DNA of 64,000 nt from UBA7446 sp965657545 (GCA_965657545.1 CBFHOG010000004.1:48053-112052), one strand, 5' to 3'; shown: positions 17,296-26,396, counted from the stretch's first letter. Notes: a model not told the origin generated them from the sequence alone. Program-made: numbers and translations.

Positions 17296-17715
17296 ATGGC
17301 TTGTATTATGGCGATAGATTATGGAACAAAACGCTGCGGCATTGCGGTTACGGACCCGCTGCAAACCTGTGCTTTTGGATTGGATACGGTTGCGCCAGGC
17401 AAACTGATATCCTTTATAAAGTCCTACACCACCTTAGAAAAAGTATCTACTTTAGTAGTGGGCGAGCCCAAACAACGCGACAATACACCATCTGAAGTAG
17501 AAACCAAAATCGCATCATTTTTAACTCAATTAAAACGCGAATTCCCAACACTTGATATCGTTCGTCATGACGAAAGATTTACGTCCAAGATGGCGCAGCA
17601 AGCACTTATTCAAAGCGGTGCTCCAAAAAAAGTACGCCAAAAAAAAGAGGTTATTGACAAATTAAGCGCAACGCTTATCTTGCAGGGATATTTAGACCAA
17701 CACAAACGCATATGA
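17296..17715 (+). CDS. ruvX: Holliday-junction resolvase-like nuclease, YqgF/RuvX family
   Basis: Predicted RNase H-fold nuclease involved in recombination or 16S rRNA 5' processing. About 139 residues, normal length. First-strand motif MAIDYGTKRCGIAVTD, later VVGEPKQRD (family VVGxP) and the C-terminal KKEVIDKLSATLIL, where Asp is the usual metal ligand. A start four codons later (ATG 17308) is also possible. It overlaps def by four bases (ATGA) and heads a ruvX-def-mazG operon. Confidence 0.92.
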   Translation: MACIMAIDYGTKRCGIAVTDPLQTCAFGLDTVAPGKLISFIKSYTTLEKVSTLVVGEPKQRDNTPSEVETKIASFLTQLKREFPTLDIVRHDERFTSKMAQQALIQSGAPKKVRQKKEVIDKLSATLILQGYLDQHKRI

Positions 17716-18302
17716 TACTACCCATTGTTGCTTACGGCGATGCAGTGCTTAAAAAGAAGGCATCAAGCATAGAAAAAACCCATCCAAACTTGGAAAAATT
17801 AATTGATGATATGTGGGAAACCATGTATGCTGCACAGGGTGTCGGCTTGGCTGCACCTCAAATTGGCGAGTCTATTCGTTTGTTTGTTGTTGATGGAAGT
17901 CCGTTTGCCAATGATAAGTCAATAGACAATATTGAACAACGGGAATTAAAAAGCTTTAAGAAAGTATTTATCAATCCCGAAATTACAGCATATAGCGGAC
18001 CGCAAGAAGCTTTTAATGAAGGGTGTTTGAGTATTCCAGATGTTAGAGAAGATGTAACTCGACTGACCACGATAGAAATTGAGTATTACAATGAAAAATT
18101 TGAACAAGTAAAGGAAGAATATAGTGGTATTTCATCTAGAATTATTCAACATGAATACGACCATATTGAGGGTATTTTATTCACGGATAAGTTAGGCCCT
18201 TTGAAAAAGAAATTACTCAAAACAAAACTTACACAAATATCTAAAGGTAAAATTAATCCCGATTACCCTATGCGTTTTCCAAGTAAAAATAGCGTGCGAT
18301 AA
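17712..18302 (+). CDS. def: Peptide deformylase
   Basis: Metalloenzyme removing the formyl group from nascent protein N-termini. 196 residues. All three class motifs are intact: GVGLAAPQIG (about 43-52), EGCLSIP (metal Cys, about 106-112) and QHEYDHIEGILF with the HExxH metal-binding site. The substrate-forming enzyme Fmt is also in this window, but at a distance (50.2-51.2 kb). Confidence 0.97.
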   Translation: MILPIVAYGDAVLKKKASSIEKTHPNLEKLIDDMWETMYAAQGVGLAAPQIGESIRLFVVDGSPFANDKSIDNIEQRELKSFKKVFINPEITAYSGPQEAFNEGCLSIPDVREDVTRLTTIEIEYYNEKFEQVKEEYSGISSRIIQHEYDHIEGILFTDKLGPLKKKLLKTKLTQISKGKINPDYPMRFPSKNSVR

Positions 18303-19090
18303 TGGATCATAAACGTACAAAGCAGCTTAAAGCATTTGACCGTTTATTAACCATTATGGATGAACTCCGTGAGGGTTGTCCATGGGACAAAAAGCAAACA
18401 TTTCAGTCGCTACGCCACTTGACAATTGAGGAAACCTACGAACTCAGCGAAGCAATATTAGAGGATGATTTAGATGGCGTTAAAAAGGAATTAGGCGACG
18501 TATTGTTACACATTGTTTTCTATGCCAAAATTGGCAGCGAAAAAAATGCGTTTGACATTGCCGATGTGGCAAATGCTATTTCCGAAAAGCTCATTCAGCG
18601 CCACCCACACATTTATGGAGATATTTCTGTTGCTGATGAAGAAGAAGTTAAAAGAAATTGGGAGCAGCTAAAATTAAAAGAAGGCAATAAAGGAGTCCTT
18701 TCGGGAGTGCCTAAAAGTTTACCTAGTTTGGTTATGGCAAGCCGTATGCAAGACAAAGCTGCCGGTATTGGCTTTGATTGGAACGCTATTGATGGTGTAA
18801 AAGAAAAAATAAAAGAGGAACTTCTTGAACTGGAGCATGAAATCAAACAAGACAATAAAGAAAAAATTGAAGCAGAGCTTGGCGATGTGTTCTTTTCCCT
18901 TGTGAATTATGCGCGTTTTTTAGGGGTTAATCCAGATGACGCACTTTCCTCTACAAACAAACGCTTTAGAGCACGATTTACAGCAATGGAAACAGCTGCT
19001 GCTAAGCAGAATATCGCATTGGATTCCTTAACTACAGCACAATGGGAGGCGTTGTGGCAAGACGCAAAAAAAATGTTGGGTAAGAATTAG
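18302..19090 (+). CDS. mazG: Nucleoside triphosphate pyrophosphohydrolase MazG
   Basis: Hydrolyses (d)NTPs to NMP and PPi, a house-cleaning activity against aberrant nucleotides. 262 residues with two tandem MazG domains: the first has EETYELSEAI and ELGDVLLHIVFYAK (EExxE...DxxxD-type metal site), the second has KEELLELEHEI and AELGDVFFSLVNYARF. Its start codon overlaps the def stop by one base. The stop interlocks in TTAG with the stop of the convergent DUF349 gene. Confidence 0.95.
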   Translation: MDHKRTKQLKAFDRLLTIMDELREGCPWDKKQTFQSLRHLTIEETYELSEAILEDDLDGVKKELGDVLLHIVFYAKIGSEKNAFDIADVANAISEKLIQRHPHIYGDISVADEEEVKRNWEQLKLKEGNKGVLSGVPKSLPSLVMASRMQDKAAGIGFDWNAIDGVKEKIKEELLELEHEIKQDNKEKIEAELGDVFFSLVNYARFLGVNPDDALSSTNKRFRARFTAMETAAAKQNIALDSLTTAQWEALWQDAKKMLGKN

Positions 19091-21036
19091 TTCTTGTTTA
19101 GCTGCTTTATCAAGCGTTTCTTTTCAATAAATTCATCCAGCCGCTCTTGATGCTTGGCAATATCCGTTTTAACCTTGATTACAATCGGATTATTCTCTTG
19201 ATTTTTGCCAAAAAATTGAAGATTGGTTTGAAGCTGAATAATTTCCTGTTTGACTTCTTCGATTCTTCGGTTTATGGAGTGTATTTCTTTGCGTATTACC
19301 TCGTCATTATCTCGCATTCCGTCTAGCTTGTTTTGGTAGCTTTTCTGTGTGATTTCTGACTTCGATAATCCTGCGAGTTTATAAGCCTTTTCTACAATTC
19401 GGTTAAACTCATGCTCAATCTTGGATTTGTTTTTGGGTACACGCCCAATGCCGTTCCAGTTCTTTAAAATGGTGTCGAGCTCTATCTTTTTGTCGCTGGT
19501 TTCTACTGCTTTTTTTAGCGCGATTAGTAATTCAGATTTTTGCTGAAAATTTTCTTGTTCTTCCTTGCTCGATTTATTTCTTGTAGCGTCAAGTTTTTCA
19601 AAGTATTCGTTACAGGCAGTCTTAAAAGCCTCCCAAAGTTTCTCACCATCATTTCTGCTTACTGGAAATGTGTTTTTCCATTCCTTTTGTAGCGCAATAA
19701 TTTTTGGTGTAGTTTCTTTTAAATTGGTTTCAGACTTTAATACTTCAACTTGTTCAATAAGCGCCTTTCGCTTTTTTGTGTTTTCTGCAAAAATGCGTTT
19801 TAGTTGCTTGTAATATTGCGATCGTTTTTTTCGAAATACTTTAGTTGTTTTTTTAAATTCATCCCAAATATCATCACTTTTTTTGGCTGGAACTTTCCCC
19901 ACTGCAAGAAACGATTCACGAAGCCCTTCATAGGTTTTTGTAAATTGATTGATATTGGTTTTTGATGATATTTCTGTTGCCAATAATTCCTGTATCTGTG
20001 TGATTATGGCTTGCTTTTTTATCAAATTTTCCTCAAAAATATCTTCTTGATTTTTAAGAAAATATCTTCGTTTATCGTGAATAATTTTAGTTGCCGCACT
20101 AAAGCGATCCCAAACTTCTTCACTGTGTTCTTTGTCCACAGGTCCAAGCTCGTCCTTCCATTTTTTGTGTAGGGTTTGTAAGTGACGAAATGCTTTAGAA
20201 ATATCTTCCATCGCCGTCAACGCTTCTGCTTGCTCACAGATTTTGAGCTTTTCTTTTAAATTGAATTTAAAATCTAAATCTCTAAGCTCTCTGTTGAGGT
20301 GTAAGAAGTCGTAAAAATGACCGACATGATGGTGGTATGTTTTCCAAATATTGTTCGCATCTGCCCTAGGAACTTGTCCTGACTCTTTCCAGCGTTTTTG
20401 TAAATCTTTAAATTGATTATAAGTGGAATTGATGTTTTGATCGATGCCAATAAGCCCTTTTAGTTCTTCAATCAACTCTAATCGGTACGCCAAATTTTTC
20501 TTTTGTTTTTCTTCCAAGCTGCGGTAATACGTGCCTCTGTCGGATTTGTATCGTCTATAAAGTTCGTTGAATTCTTTTTTAACATCGGGGTTAAAATAAA
20601 ATGCGTCTGGATTTCCACCTTCTGCCAAAAATGTTTCTTTTTGTTTTGCAGTTTCAGCAGCTAATTTTTGGTTGAAAACTTTTACCAACGAATCAATAGT
20701 TGGTTTTAAATGTTGAATAGACTCCGTTTTAATTTTATCTGCAAAAAAAAGGACCAATTCTTTTAGTTCCATCGCAGCAAAAATTTCAATTTGTTTGGCT
20801 TCTTGCGATTCCTTATTGGAGCTTTTTAACTCCGTATCAGAAATTTCGGTTTCTGTTTTTTCGCTTGTATCAACAGCATTATCTTCTTTTTGATTCGACA
20901 TTTTATCCTCCGAATCAGGAGTGTCTTCAATGGGTTCAGAGGCTGTTATTTCATTTTCTGGAGCCTGTGTAGAAGTTTTTTTACTTACGTTATCTTCGTT
21001 CGCTTGTAGCGAATCATTGTCGGTATGTTCCAACAT
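19087..21036 (-). CDS. DUF349 repeat protein
   Basis: About 650 residues: an acidic, low-complexity N-terminal region (about 1-85, rich in Glu, Asp, Ser, Thr) and then about five DUF349 repeats, each a helical block with a conserved tryptophan (FKDLQKRWKESGQVPRADAN; LHKKWKDELGPVDKEH; ALQKEWKNTFPV), ending in a coiled coil. No signal peptide, probably cytosolic. The biochemical function of DUF349 is unknown. Three in-frame ATGs are possible (21069, 21042, 21036); I chose MLEHTDNDS because the upstream residues look like read-through of the palindrome at 21040-21057. Confidence 0.8.
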   Translation of the reverse strand: MLEHTDNDSLQANEDNVSKKTSTQAPENEITASEPIEDTPDSEDKMSNQKEDNAVDTSEKTETEISDTELKSSNKESQEAKQIEIFAAMELKELVLFFADKIKTESIQHLKPTIDSLVKVFNQKLAAETAKQKETFLAEGGNPDAFYFNPDVKKEFNELYRRYKSDRGTYYRSLEEKQKKNLAYRLELIEELKGLIGIDQNINSTYNQFKDLQKRWKESGQVPRADANNIWKTYHHHVGHFYDFLHLNRELRDLDFKFNLKEKLKICEQAEALTAMEDISKAFRHLQTLHKKWKDELGPVDKEHSEEVWDRFSAATKIIHDKRRYFLKNQEDIFEENLIKKQAIITQIQELLATEISSKTNINQFTKTYEGLRESFLAVGKVPAKKSDDIWDEFKKTTKVFRKKRSQYYKQLKRIFAENTKKRKALIEQVEVLKSETNLKETTPKIIALQKEWKNTFPVSRNDGEKLWEAFKTACNEYFEKLDATRNKSSKEEQENFQQKSELLIALKKAVETSDKKIELDTILKNWNGIGRVPKNKSKIEHEFNRIVEKAYKLAGLSKSEITQKSYQNKLDGMRDNDEVIRKEIHSINRRIEEVKQEIIQLQTNLQFFGKNQENNPIVIKVKTDIAKHQERLDEFIEKKRLIKQLNKN

Positions 21037-21039
21037 AGT

Positions 21040-21057
21040 CATGATTTTAAAATCATG
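21040..21057. promoter_or_regulatory. Perfect 18-bp palindrome over the DUF349 start
   Basis: CATGATTTT-AAAATCATG is a perfect inverted repeat that overlaps the possible start codons of the DUF349 gene. With no loop it is more likely a dimeric-repressor site than an RNA hairpin. It is a single occurrence as far as I can see. Confidence 0.35.
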
Positions 21058-21093
21058 TCGAATATACAATATATAGTAAACGGGTCAAAAAAA

Positions 21094-21840
21094 TTAACGC
21101 TTCCATAATTCCCAGGAAGCCTCCGCTTGCCCCACAAGCATGTGTTGGCCATTGGAAACTGTAGCGCCATATGTTGCACCGGCTTTCATAAAAGCCGTTT
21201 CAGCAGGATTGTATATCAAATCAAATAATACGTGTTTTGCCGACAGCTTACTGTAGTCTAATTCAGGTTTTTCGTCAACGTTTGGAAAAGTACCTAAGGG
21301 GGTACAGTTTACAATAAGTTTGTGGGTTTTTATGATATCCGCAGTCACTTCGTGGTATGCTATGGTATTTGCTGCCTTTTTTCTTGAAACATATTGGGTT
21401 TTGATACCCAATTTTTGAAGGGCATACAAAACGGCTTTTGATGCGCCTCCAGTCCCCAGAATTAGCGCATTTGTAATGTTTTCATGTAGTAATGGCATAA
21501 TGCTCTCCCTAAAACCAATGTGGTCGGTATTGTAGCCTTTAGTTGTTCCATCTGGTTTAAAAACAATGGTGTTCACAGCACCAATTATTTTTGATACGTC
21601 ATCCAAATCATCTAAGTACGGCATGACCTCTAGTTTGTAGGGAATGGTTACGTTCATGCCGCGTAAATTTGGCGTTTTTAGTGTTTCTTTAAAATTGTCA
21701 AGATGGGGTAAATCAAAATTTTCGTAACTACAATGTAATAGGGTTTCACGTTGAAATTTTTCAGTAAAATATGCTCTTGAAAAGGAGTAATCTATATCTC
21801 GCCCAAGAAGTCCAAAACGCTGTCTATTTTTTCCGCTCAT
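21094..21840 (-). CDS. aroE: Shikimate dehydrogenase
   Basis: NADPH-dependent reduction of 3-dehydroshikimate in the chorismate pathway. 248 residues from MSGKNRQRFGLLG at 21840; this is a short AroE, as is usual in Bacteroidetes. Substrate site NVTIPYK (catalytic Lys), NTD near residue 97, the dinucleotide loop ILGTGGASKA, and the C-terminal NGQHMLVGQAEASWELW. Its start overlaps the DUF368 gene by 17 bases, so it is the last gene of the DUF368-DUF368-aroE operon. Confidence 0.95.
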   Translation of the reverse strand: MSGKNRQRFGLLGRDIDYSFSRAYFTEKFQRETLLHCSYENFDLPHLDNFKETLKTPNLRGMNVTIPYKLEVMPYLDDLDDVSKIIGAVNTIVFKPDGTTKGYNTDHIGFRESIMPLLHENITNALILGTGGASKAVLYALQKLGIKTQYVSRKKAANTIAYHEVTADIIKTHKLIVNCTPLGTFPNVDEKPELDYSKLSAKHVLFDLIYNPAETAFMKAGATYGATVSNGQHMLVGQAEASWELWKR

Positions 21841-22750
21841 AATAATCCAAAACAAAAACAATGAATACACCAGTAACTCCCCAAAAAATAGTCCAAAAAA
21901 TGGAATTTCCAGATAGTACTGTATCTAAATTTGCTACTCGGTTTGTTGGCCAAAGTATGAATAATGAACCAAATACAAATCCTATAATGGTAGCCTGCAA
22001 CTCGTTATTGGCTTTTTTTTGAATGCGATGGATAAGCGAAGATAAACCACTTATGCCAACCAATGACCCAGCTAAAAATACGCCAAAAACAAGTGCGTAA
22101 TGCGTATCTTTTGAAGCCAAATCTGTTCCTAAAAAAGGAGAAACAACCCATCTGCCAAAACCATTTACTGCATCTACCAAAAGAAAAGTATAATTACCCA
22201 TTAGAATAAGTAAAAACGAACCAGAAAGACCGGGTAATGTCATACCAACAATACTAACAACCCCACACAAAAACACATAAATCAAAGACGCATTTTGTTC
22301 CGAGGGTGATAAAATACTAAGACCAACGCCAACAGCAAGTCCAATAAGCGCAAACGGAATCGTTTTGGCGCTCCATGTGTTGTAATTTCTGAATAATAAT
22401 AGTGCAGAAGCCAGTACCAATCCAAAGAAAAAAGCCCAAACATGATACGGATAATTGCTAAGGGCAACGTCTAATAAAAGAGAAAGACTGAAGTAACTCA
22501 GTATGATTCCAAGTAATAACGCAATTAAAAAGCTACCATTGATATAACGCCAAAATGTGCTAAAACGCCCTTGAAATAGTAAATACACCGCCTGAAAATT
22601 GAGCCGTTGAAATGAGAAAATAAGCTCTTTGTAAAAACCTGTGACCACTGCAACAATACCTCCTGAAACCCCAGGAATTTTGTTGGCAATTCCCATGGCA
22701 ATTCCCTTTAGTATTAGTAACCCGTAATCTGAAAAAGAGCGGCTATTCAT
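21824..22750 (-). CDS. DUF368 membrane protein (PopT-type polyprenyl-phosphate transporter), copy 2
   Basis: 308 residues, about eight to nine membrane segments. Contains two inverted half-motifs of the family, KGIAMGIANKIPGVSGG (about 15-31) and MTLPGLSGSFLLILMGNY near 180. DUF368 proteins have been identified as recyclers of undecaprenyl phosphate across the inner membrane. The start overlaps the preceding paralogue by eight bases. The two copies share architecture but have clearly diverged in sequence. Confidence 0.85.
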   Translation of the reverse strand: MNSRSFSDYGLLILKGIAMGIANKIPGVSGGIVAVVTGFYKELIFSFQRLNFQAVYLLFQGRFSTFWRYINGSFLIALLLGIILSYFSLSLLLDVALSNYPYHVWAFFFGLVLASALLLFRNYNTWSAKTIPFALIGLAVGVGLSILSPSEQNASLIYVFLCGVVSIVGMTLPGLSGSFLLILMGNYTFLLVDAVNGFGRWVVSPFLGTDLASKDTHYALVFGVFLAGSLVGISGLSSLIHRIQKKANNELQATIIGFVFGSLFILWPTNRVANLDTVLSGNSIFWTIFWGVTGVFIVFVLDYYERKK

Positions 22751-23687
22751 TCGGCTTATTTTTACTTAAACGCTCCAAAAAAAACAATAAAATCAACCCA
22801 AGAAAAAAAGTACATACTGCAAGGAGAACTTGGTTGTCTTGGTTTAATACATCTGGAAAAACAGAAACTGAAGTAAGCGGCATACGCTCTCCGCTACTAT
22901 TGGTGTAATATTGGGTTATATGTTTCCATGGCCATACTTTATACAATGACCCCAACAAAAACCCAATCATAGTTGCCAGCACCATATTTTTATAGGTGGT
23001 ATAAAGCCAGCGAAGAATTTTTGCAAAAACTTTTAATCCTACCAAGCCACCACTTGCCATAACGGCAAACACGATAAATCCATCAAGGGCGAATGTTTTT
23101 AGTTGTTCGACTGTCTCTAACGCAGTTCCGTAAGCACCTAATAAAATGAGAATAAATGCTCCCGAAATACCCGGAAGAATCATAGCAATAACGACAAGCA
23201 TTCCACAAAAAAACAGGTAAATTAAACTATCAGAGCCTTGACTTGGAGCTACTAACCCTACACCAAAAGCAATCAACCCGCCCAATAATAACATCAATAT
23301 GGAACCCATATTCCAATTAGAAACCGAGCTTTTTAACACAAAAGCACTACTTAAAATAAGTCCAAAAAAGAACGCCCAAAGGGGAATGGGGTGATGTTCA
23401 AGAAGCCACGAGATACCACCCGTGACAAGTAAAACACTCGTGCCAATTCCTAGGGTAAGTGCAAACAAGAAACTGCCGTCTAATTTAATCCATGCCTCTT
23501 TACGATTGGTAGTGAAGAGTTGCAGAAAAAGCGAAAGGGAGATGTTGTCAATAGCACTGATAAGCCGCTCGTAAATATGTGTGATCAGCGCAATGGTACC
23601 CCCTGAAACACCTGGTACTACATCTGCTGCACCCATGGCTATCCCTTTTATATACGTAACAAGGTGTTGTTTTTGCGCCTCTTTCAT
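22743..23687 (-). CDS. DUF368 membrane protein (PopT-type polyprenyl-phosphate transporter), copy 1
   Basis: 314 residues, about eight to nine membrane segments, with the family motifs KGIAMGAADVVPGVSGG (about 14-30) and ILPGISGAFILILLGAYG (about 169-186). Predicted to return carrier lipid phosphate to the cytoplasmic face for peptidoglycan and surface glycan assembly, which fits the nearby glycosyltransferase block and murA. First gene of the operon; a hairpin lies upstream at 23701-23729. Confidence 0.85.
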   Translation of the reverse strand: MKEAQKQHLVTYIKGIAMGAADVVPGVSGGTIALITHIYERLISAIDNISLSLFLQLFTTNRKEAWIKLDGSFLFALTLGIGTSVLLVTGGISWLLEHHPIPLWAFFFGLILSSAFVLKSSVSNWNMGSILMLLLGGLIAFGVGLVAPSQGSDSLIYLFFCGMLVVIAMILPGISGAFILILLGAYGTALETVEQLKTFALDGFIVFAVMASGGLVGLKVFAKILRWLYTTYKNMVLATMIGFLLGSLYKVWPWKHITQYYTNSSGERMPLTSVSVFPDVLNQDNQVLLAVCTFFLGLILLFFLERLSKNKPNE

Positions 23688-23700
23688 GCCACATGGAAAT

Positions 23701-23729
23701 TATCGATTTGTAAAACTACATAATCGATA
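23701..23729 (-). promoter_or_regulatory. Hairpin upstream of tandem DUF368 genes
   Basis: TATCGATT-TGTA (23701-23712) and TACA-T-AATCGATA (23717-23729) form a 12-bp stem with a single-base bulge and a four-base loop, 13 bases before the DUF368 start on the minus strand. No U-tract follows in that direction, so it is not a standard terminator; a leader structure or operator is more likely. Confidence 0.35.
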
Positions 23730-23737
23730 CAAACTAA

Positions 23738-25123
23738 CTACGATTGAGCTAAGGTATCTTTTACCAAGGGTGAGGTTTTTGAATTGGGGAATGTCTCGTA
23801 AAAAACATCAAGATCTTTGGGGTTTATGGAGTATGCATTTTTTAGGAAAAAAGAGGCCTCACTTGCTTTGGCTTGCATCATGTAAAATCCTGCCAGCATA
23901 TAGTGTAGTTGGCTGTTATCGGGATGAAATTCGATTCCTTGACGCAATGCCTTAATGCCACTTTCGTATTCTTGTAGTTGCAATAGCACATGTGACCAGT
24001 CTAACCATGTTTTAACCTCATAGTTCCCTAAATTCACCAAACGCTCGTAGGCTAAATTTGCTTCTTCCAAAAAGCCTAAAGCTTTATTCGCTTGAGCATA
24101 AAACCGCCAATAACGTGTGTGTGTATTATCGATTTTCACAGCCTTTTTTACGTAATGTAACACCTTTGCATATGCGTTTTTCTGCATATAAAACTCACAT
24201 AAAGAGAGCCAGCCTTTGTCTAACAGCGGGTCTTCGTGGATGGCTTTTTTGATAAACTTAACTCCCAAAGCCTCATTGCCTAACTTAAGATGACACTCCC
24301 CAATACGCAATAAAGCAAATGCAGTTGGATCGTCAATGCTTAGTGTAATTTCATACTGATTAATGGCTTCATTATATCTCCCAAGATGTTCCAAAGATTT
24401 GCCCAATTCGAGGTATGCGCCAATAAAGCTGTCGTCACAAATTATAGCAAAATCGAATGCCGTAATGGCTTGCTCATACATATTCTTGACCAAATATTGT
24501 CTCCCCAATTGATGCCATGCCACTTCATTATATGGGTCTTTATTTAAGAATTCATTCATATAAGTGATGGCTCCATCAGTATCTTCTAATGACTCAAAGC
24601 AATAAATGATATTGTATAGCGAATGGTTGTCAGTTACCTCTGCCTCCAAACACTTTATAAAATATTCTTTTGCCATAAAATATTCGTCAAGGTGCAAATA
24701 TTCCATTGCCAAAAGAGAATGAAATTCGTATTTAAAACTACTAAGTGATAATCCTTTTTTTAGGCTTTCAATTGCTTCTTGATGTTGATTTGATTTGGAT
24801 TGAATTACAGCCATATGCTGATAAGCATATTCATTAAATGGCTCAAATGACAGTAGATTGTCCAATAATAATCGCGCTTCCTCGAAGTTATTTGTTAGTA
24901 TATAATATTCTACAAGCAAAAGGGTGAGTTCAGTGGATTCTGGATGCTGACTTAGTCCAACCTCAATGGCTTTTTTTGCCATACTTAAATTTGCGGTATC
25001 AATGTAATACTGTCCAATTTCCTCAAATTCTGTCGCATCAAAAAACTGGATTTCATTTGTTTTGAGCATTAACTCGAAACGCGAGACGGCTTGTTCAGAA
25101 AAATCACCAAATTGAAAATCCAT
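23738..25123 (-). CDS. Tetratricopeptide-repeat protein
   Basis: 461 residues almost fully covered by about a dozen TPR units (examples: AWHQLGRQYLVKNMYEQAI, AYLELGKSLEHLGRYNEAI, LHYMLAGFYMMQAKASEA). No signal peptide or membrane anchor. TPR superhelices mediate protein contacts; the partner is not evident. The gene has its own probable promoter with a hairpin leader and is 50 bases upstream of the DUF368 operon on the same strand. In Flavobacteria such a gene often lies near aroE/DUF368, but I infer no joint function. Confidence 0.88.
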   Translation of the reverse strand: MDFQFGDFSEQAVSRFELMLKTNEIQFFDATEFEEIGQYYIDTANLSMAKKAIEVGLSQHPESTELTLLLVEYYILTNNFEEARLLLDNLLSFEPFNEYAYQHMAVIQSKSNQHQEAIESLKKGLSLSSFKYEFHSLLAMEYLHLDEYFMAKEYFIKCLEAEVTDNHSLYNIIYCFESLEDTDGAITYMNEFLNKDPYNEVAWHQLGRQYLVKNMYEQAITAFDFAIICDDSFIGAYLELGKSLEHLGRYNEAINQYEITLSIDDPTAFALLRIGECHLKLGNEALGVKFIKKAIHEDPLLDKGWLSLCEFYMQKNAYAKVLHYVKKAVKIDNTHTRYWRFYAQANKALGFLEEANLAYERLVNLGNYEVKTWLDWSHVLLQLQEYESGIKALRQGIEFHPDNSQLHYMLAGFYMMQAKASEASFFLKNAYSINPKDLDVFYETFPNSKTSPLVKDTLAQS

Positions 25124-25138
25124 ATTCCTATATATGTT

Positions 25139-25160
25139 ATAAATCTACACATAGATTTAT
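25139..25160 (-). promoter_or_regulatory. Hairpin in the TPR-gene leader
   Basis: ATAAATCTA-CACA-TAGATTTAT: perfect 9-base arms with a four-base loop, located 16 bases upstream of the TPR-gene ATG, within the predicted 5' untranslated leader. Could stabilise the mRNA or be an operator. Confidence 0.35.
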
Positions 25161-25174
25161 TTTGAACTTTAATA

Positions 25175-25204
25175 GAAACATACAATTTTCAACAAAGTAA
25201 TCAA
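25175..25204 (-). promoter_or_regulatory. Putative promoter of the TPR gene
   Basis: On the minus strand TTG (25202-25204), then 19 bases, then TATGTTTC (25175-25182; seven of eight matches to TAnnTTTG). The spacing is right for a Bacteroidetes promoter. The -33 part overlaps the last codons of the aminotransferase gene upstream. Confidence 0.4.
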
Positions 25205-26391
25205 CAGTTTAAGCCATCGAGGATCTGTAAGATTTTTTTACAGGCGTATTTTATTTGTTTTTCACTGATAGTAAGCGGAGGTGAAATACGTACTGCTTTG
25301 GGCTCAAACAACAAAAAGAACAACAACACACCGTTATTAATAGCTTGTTTTACAAGTTGTTGTGCAGTCTCAGGGGAATCCATAATTAGGGCTAGCATTA
25401 ACCCTTTCCCTCTAATTTCTTTGATCTTTTTATGCAGGAGGAATTCGCGAAAAAGCTGTTCTTTTTTTAGGGTTTCAGTCATCAAATTACTGCTTAAGAT
25501 GGTAGAAAGTGTCGCTCTGCATGCTGCTGCAATGACTGGATTTCCACCAAAAGTAGTAATATGACCTAGCGAAGGGGCTTCTTTTAGTTGTGCCATATGA
25601 TGCTGCGCCGCAATAAATGCTCCCACTGGAAGTCCACCACCTAACCCTTTTCCAGTGACTAAAATATCAGGTACTATTCCATGATCCATGAAAGCAAATA
25701 ATTTACCTGTCCTACCCATTCCGGGTTGAATTTCATCCAAAATTAGCATTGCACCAACTTCTTCACAGCGTTTTTTGATGCGTTTTAAATATTCTTTTTT
25801 TGGTTGAATAAATCCTGCACCCCCTTGAATGGTTTCTAGAATTATCGCAGCGGTTTTTGTTGTGATTTGATCAATAGCACCAAAATCATTAAAATCAATG
25901 AATAGCGTTCCTGGAATTAACGGTCGGTATGCCCTTTTTCTTTCTTCATATCCCATCACACTCATGGCACCCATCGTATTGCCGTGATAAGCATTTTTGG
26001 CGGCAATGATTTCTGCGCGTCCTGTTACGCGTTTGGCTAATTTAAGTGCACCTTCTATGGCCTCTGTTCCTGAATTGGTAAGATATGTCGTATCCAAGGG
26101 ATCAGGTAAATTGTCCGCTAATAATTTTGTGAGCAGTACAGGTTCTTTTTGTACAAATTCACCATACACCATAACGTGTAGATACTTCCGCAATTGCTTT
26201 TTTATGGCGCGCAACACCTTTGGATGTCTATGTCCTAAACTACACGCGGATACCCCTGCAACCAAATCCAAATACCGTTTGTTGTTTTGGTCATATAAAT
26301 AACATCCTTTAGCACGAATAATTTCTATGCCCATTGGATAGGGTGTTGTTTGCGCTTGATACTTTTCAAATAATGCCGCTAATTTTTGCAT
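25201..26391 (-). CDS. Class III PLP-dependent aminotransferase
   Basis: 396 residues, family of acetylornithine/ornithine/4-aminobutyrate aminotransferases. Motifs: SNSGTEAIEGALKLAKR-type stretch (NSGTEAIEGALKLA near 107), ILETIQGGAGF, LDEIQPGMGRTGKLFAF, and the PLP lysine in LVTGKGLGGGLPVGAF (about 247-262). It is distinct from the ornithine aminotransferase at 33.8 kb. Substrate is not readable from sequence; no arginine-synthesis genes lie nearby. Six bases from the OstA-like gene, so probably the last gene of the fur-purA-ostA operon. Confidence 0.88.
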   Translation of the reverse strand: MQKLAALFEKYQAQTTPYPMGIEIIRAKGCYLYDQNNKRYLDLVAGVSACSLGHRHPKVLRAIKKQLRKYLHVMVYGEFVQKEPVLLTKLLADNLPDPLDTTYLTNSGTEAIEGALKLAKRVTGRAEIIAAKNAYHGNTMGAMSVMGYEERKRAYRPLIPGTLFIDFNDFGAIDQITTKTAAIILETIQGGAGFIQPKKEYLKRIKKRCEEVGAMLILDEIQPGMGRTGKLFAFMDHGIVPDILVTGKGLGGGLPVGAFIAAQHHMAQLKEAPSLGHITTFGGNPVIAAACRATLSTILSSNLMTETLKKEQLFREFLLHKKIKEIRGKGLMLALIMDSPETAQQLVKQAINNGVLLFFLLFEPKAVRISPPLTISEKQIKYACKKILQILDGLNC

Positions 26392-26396
26392 TGCGA

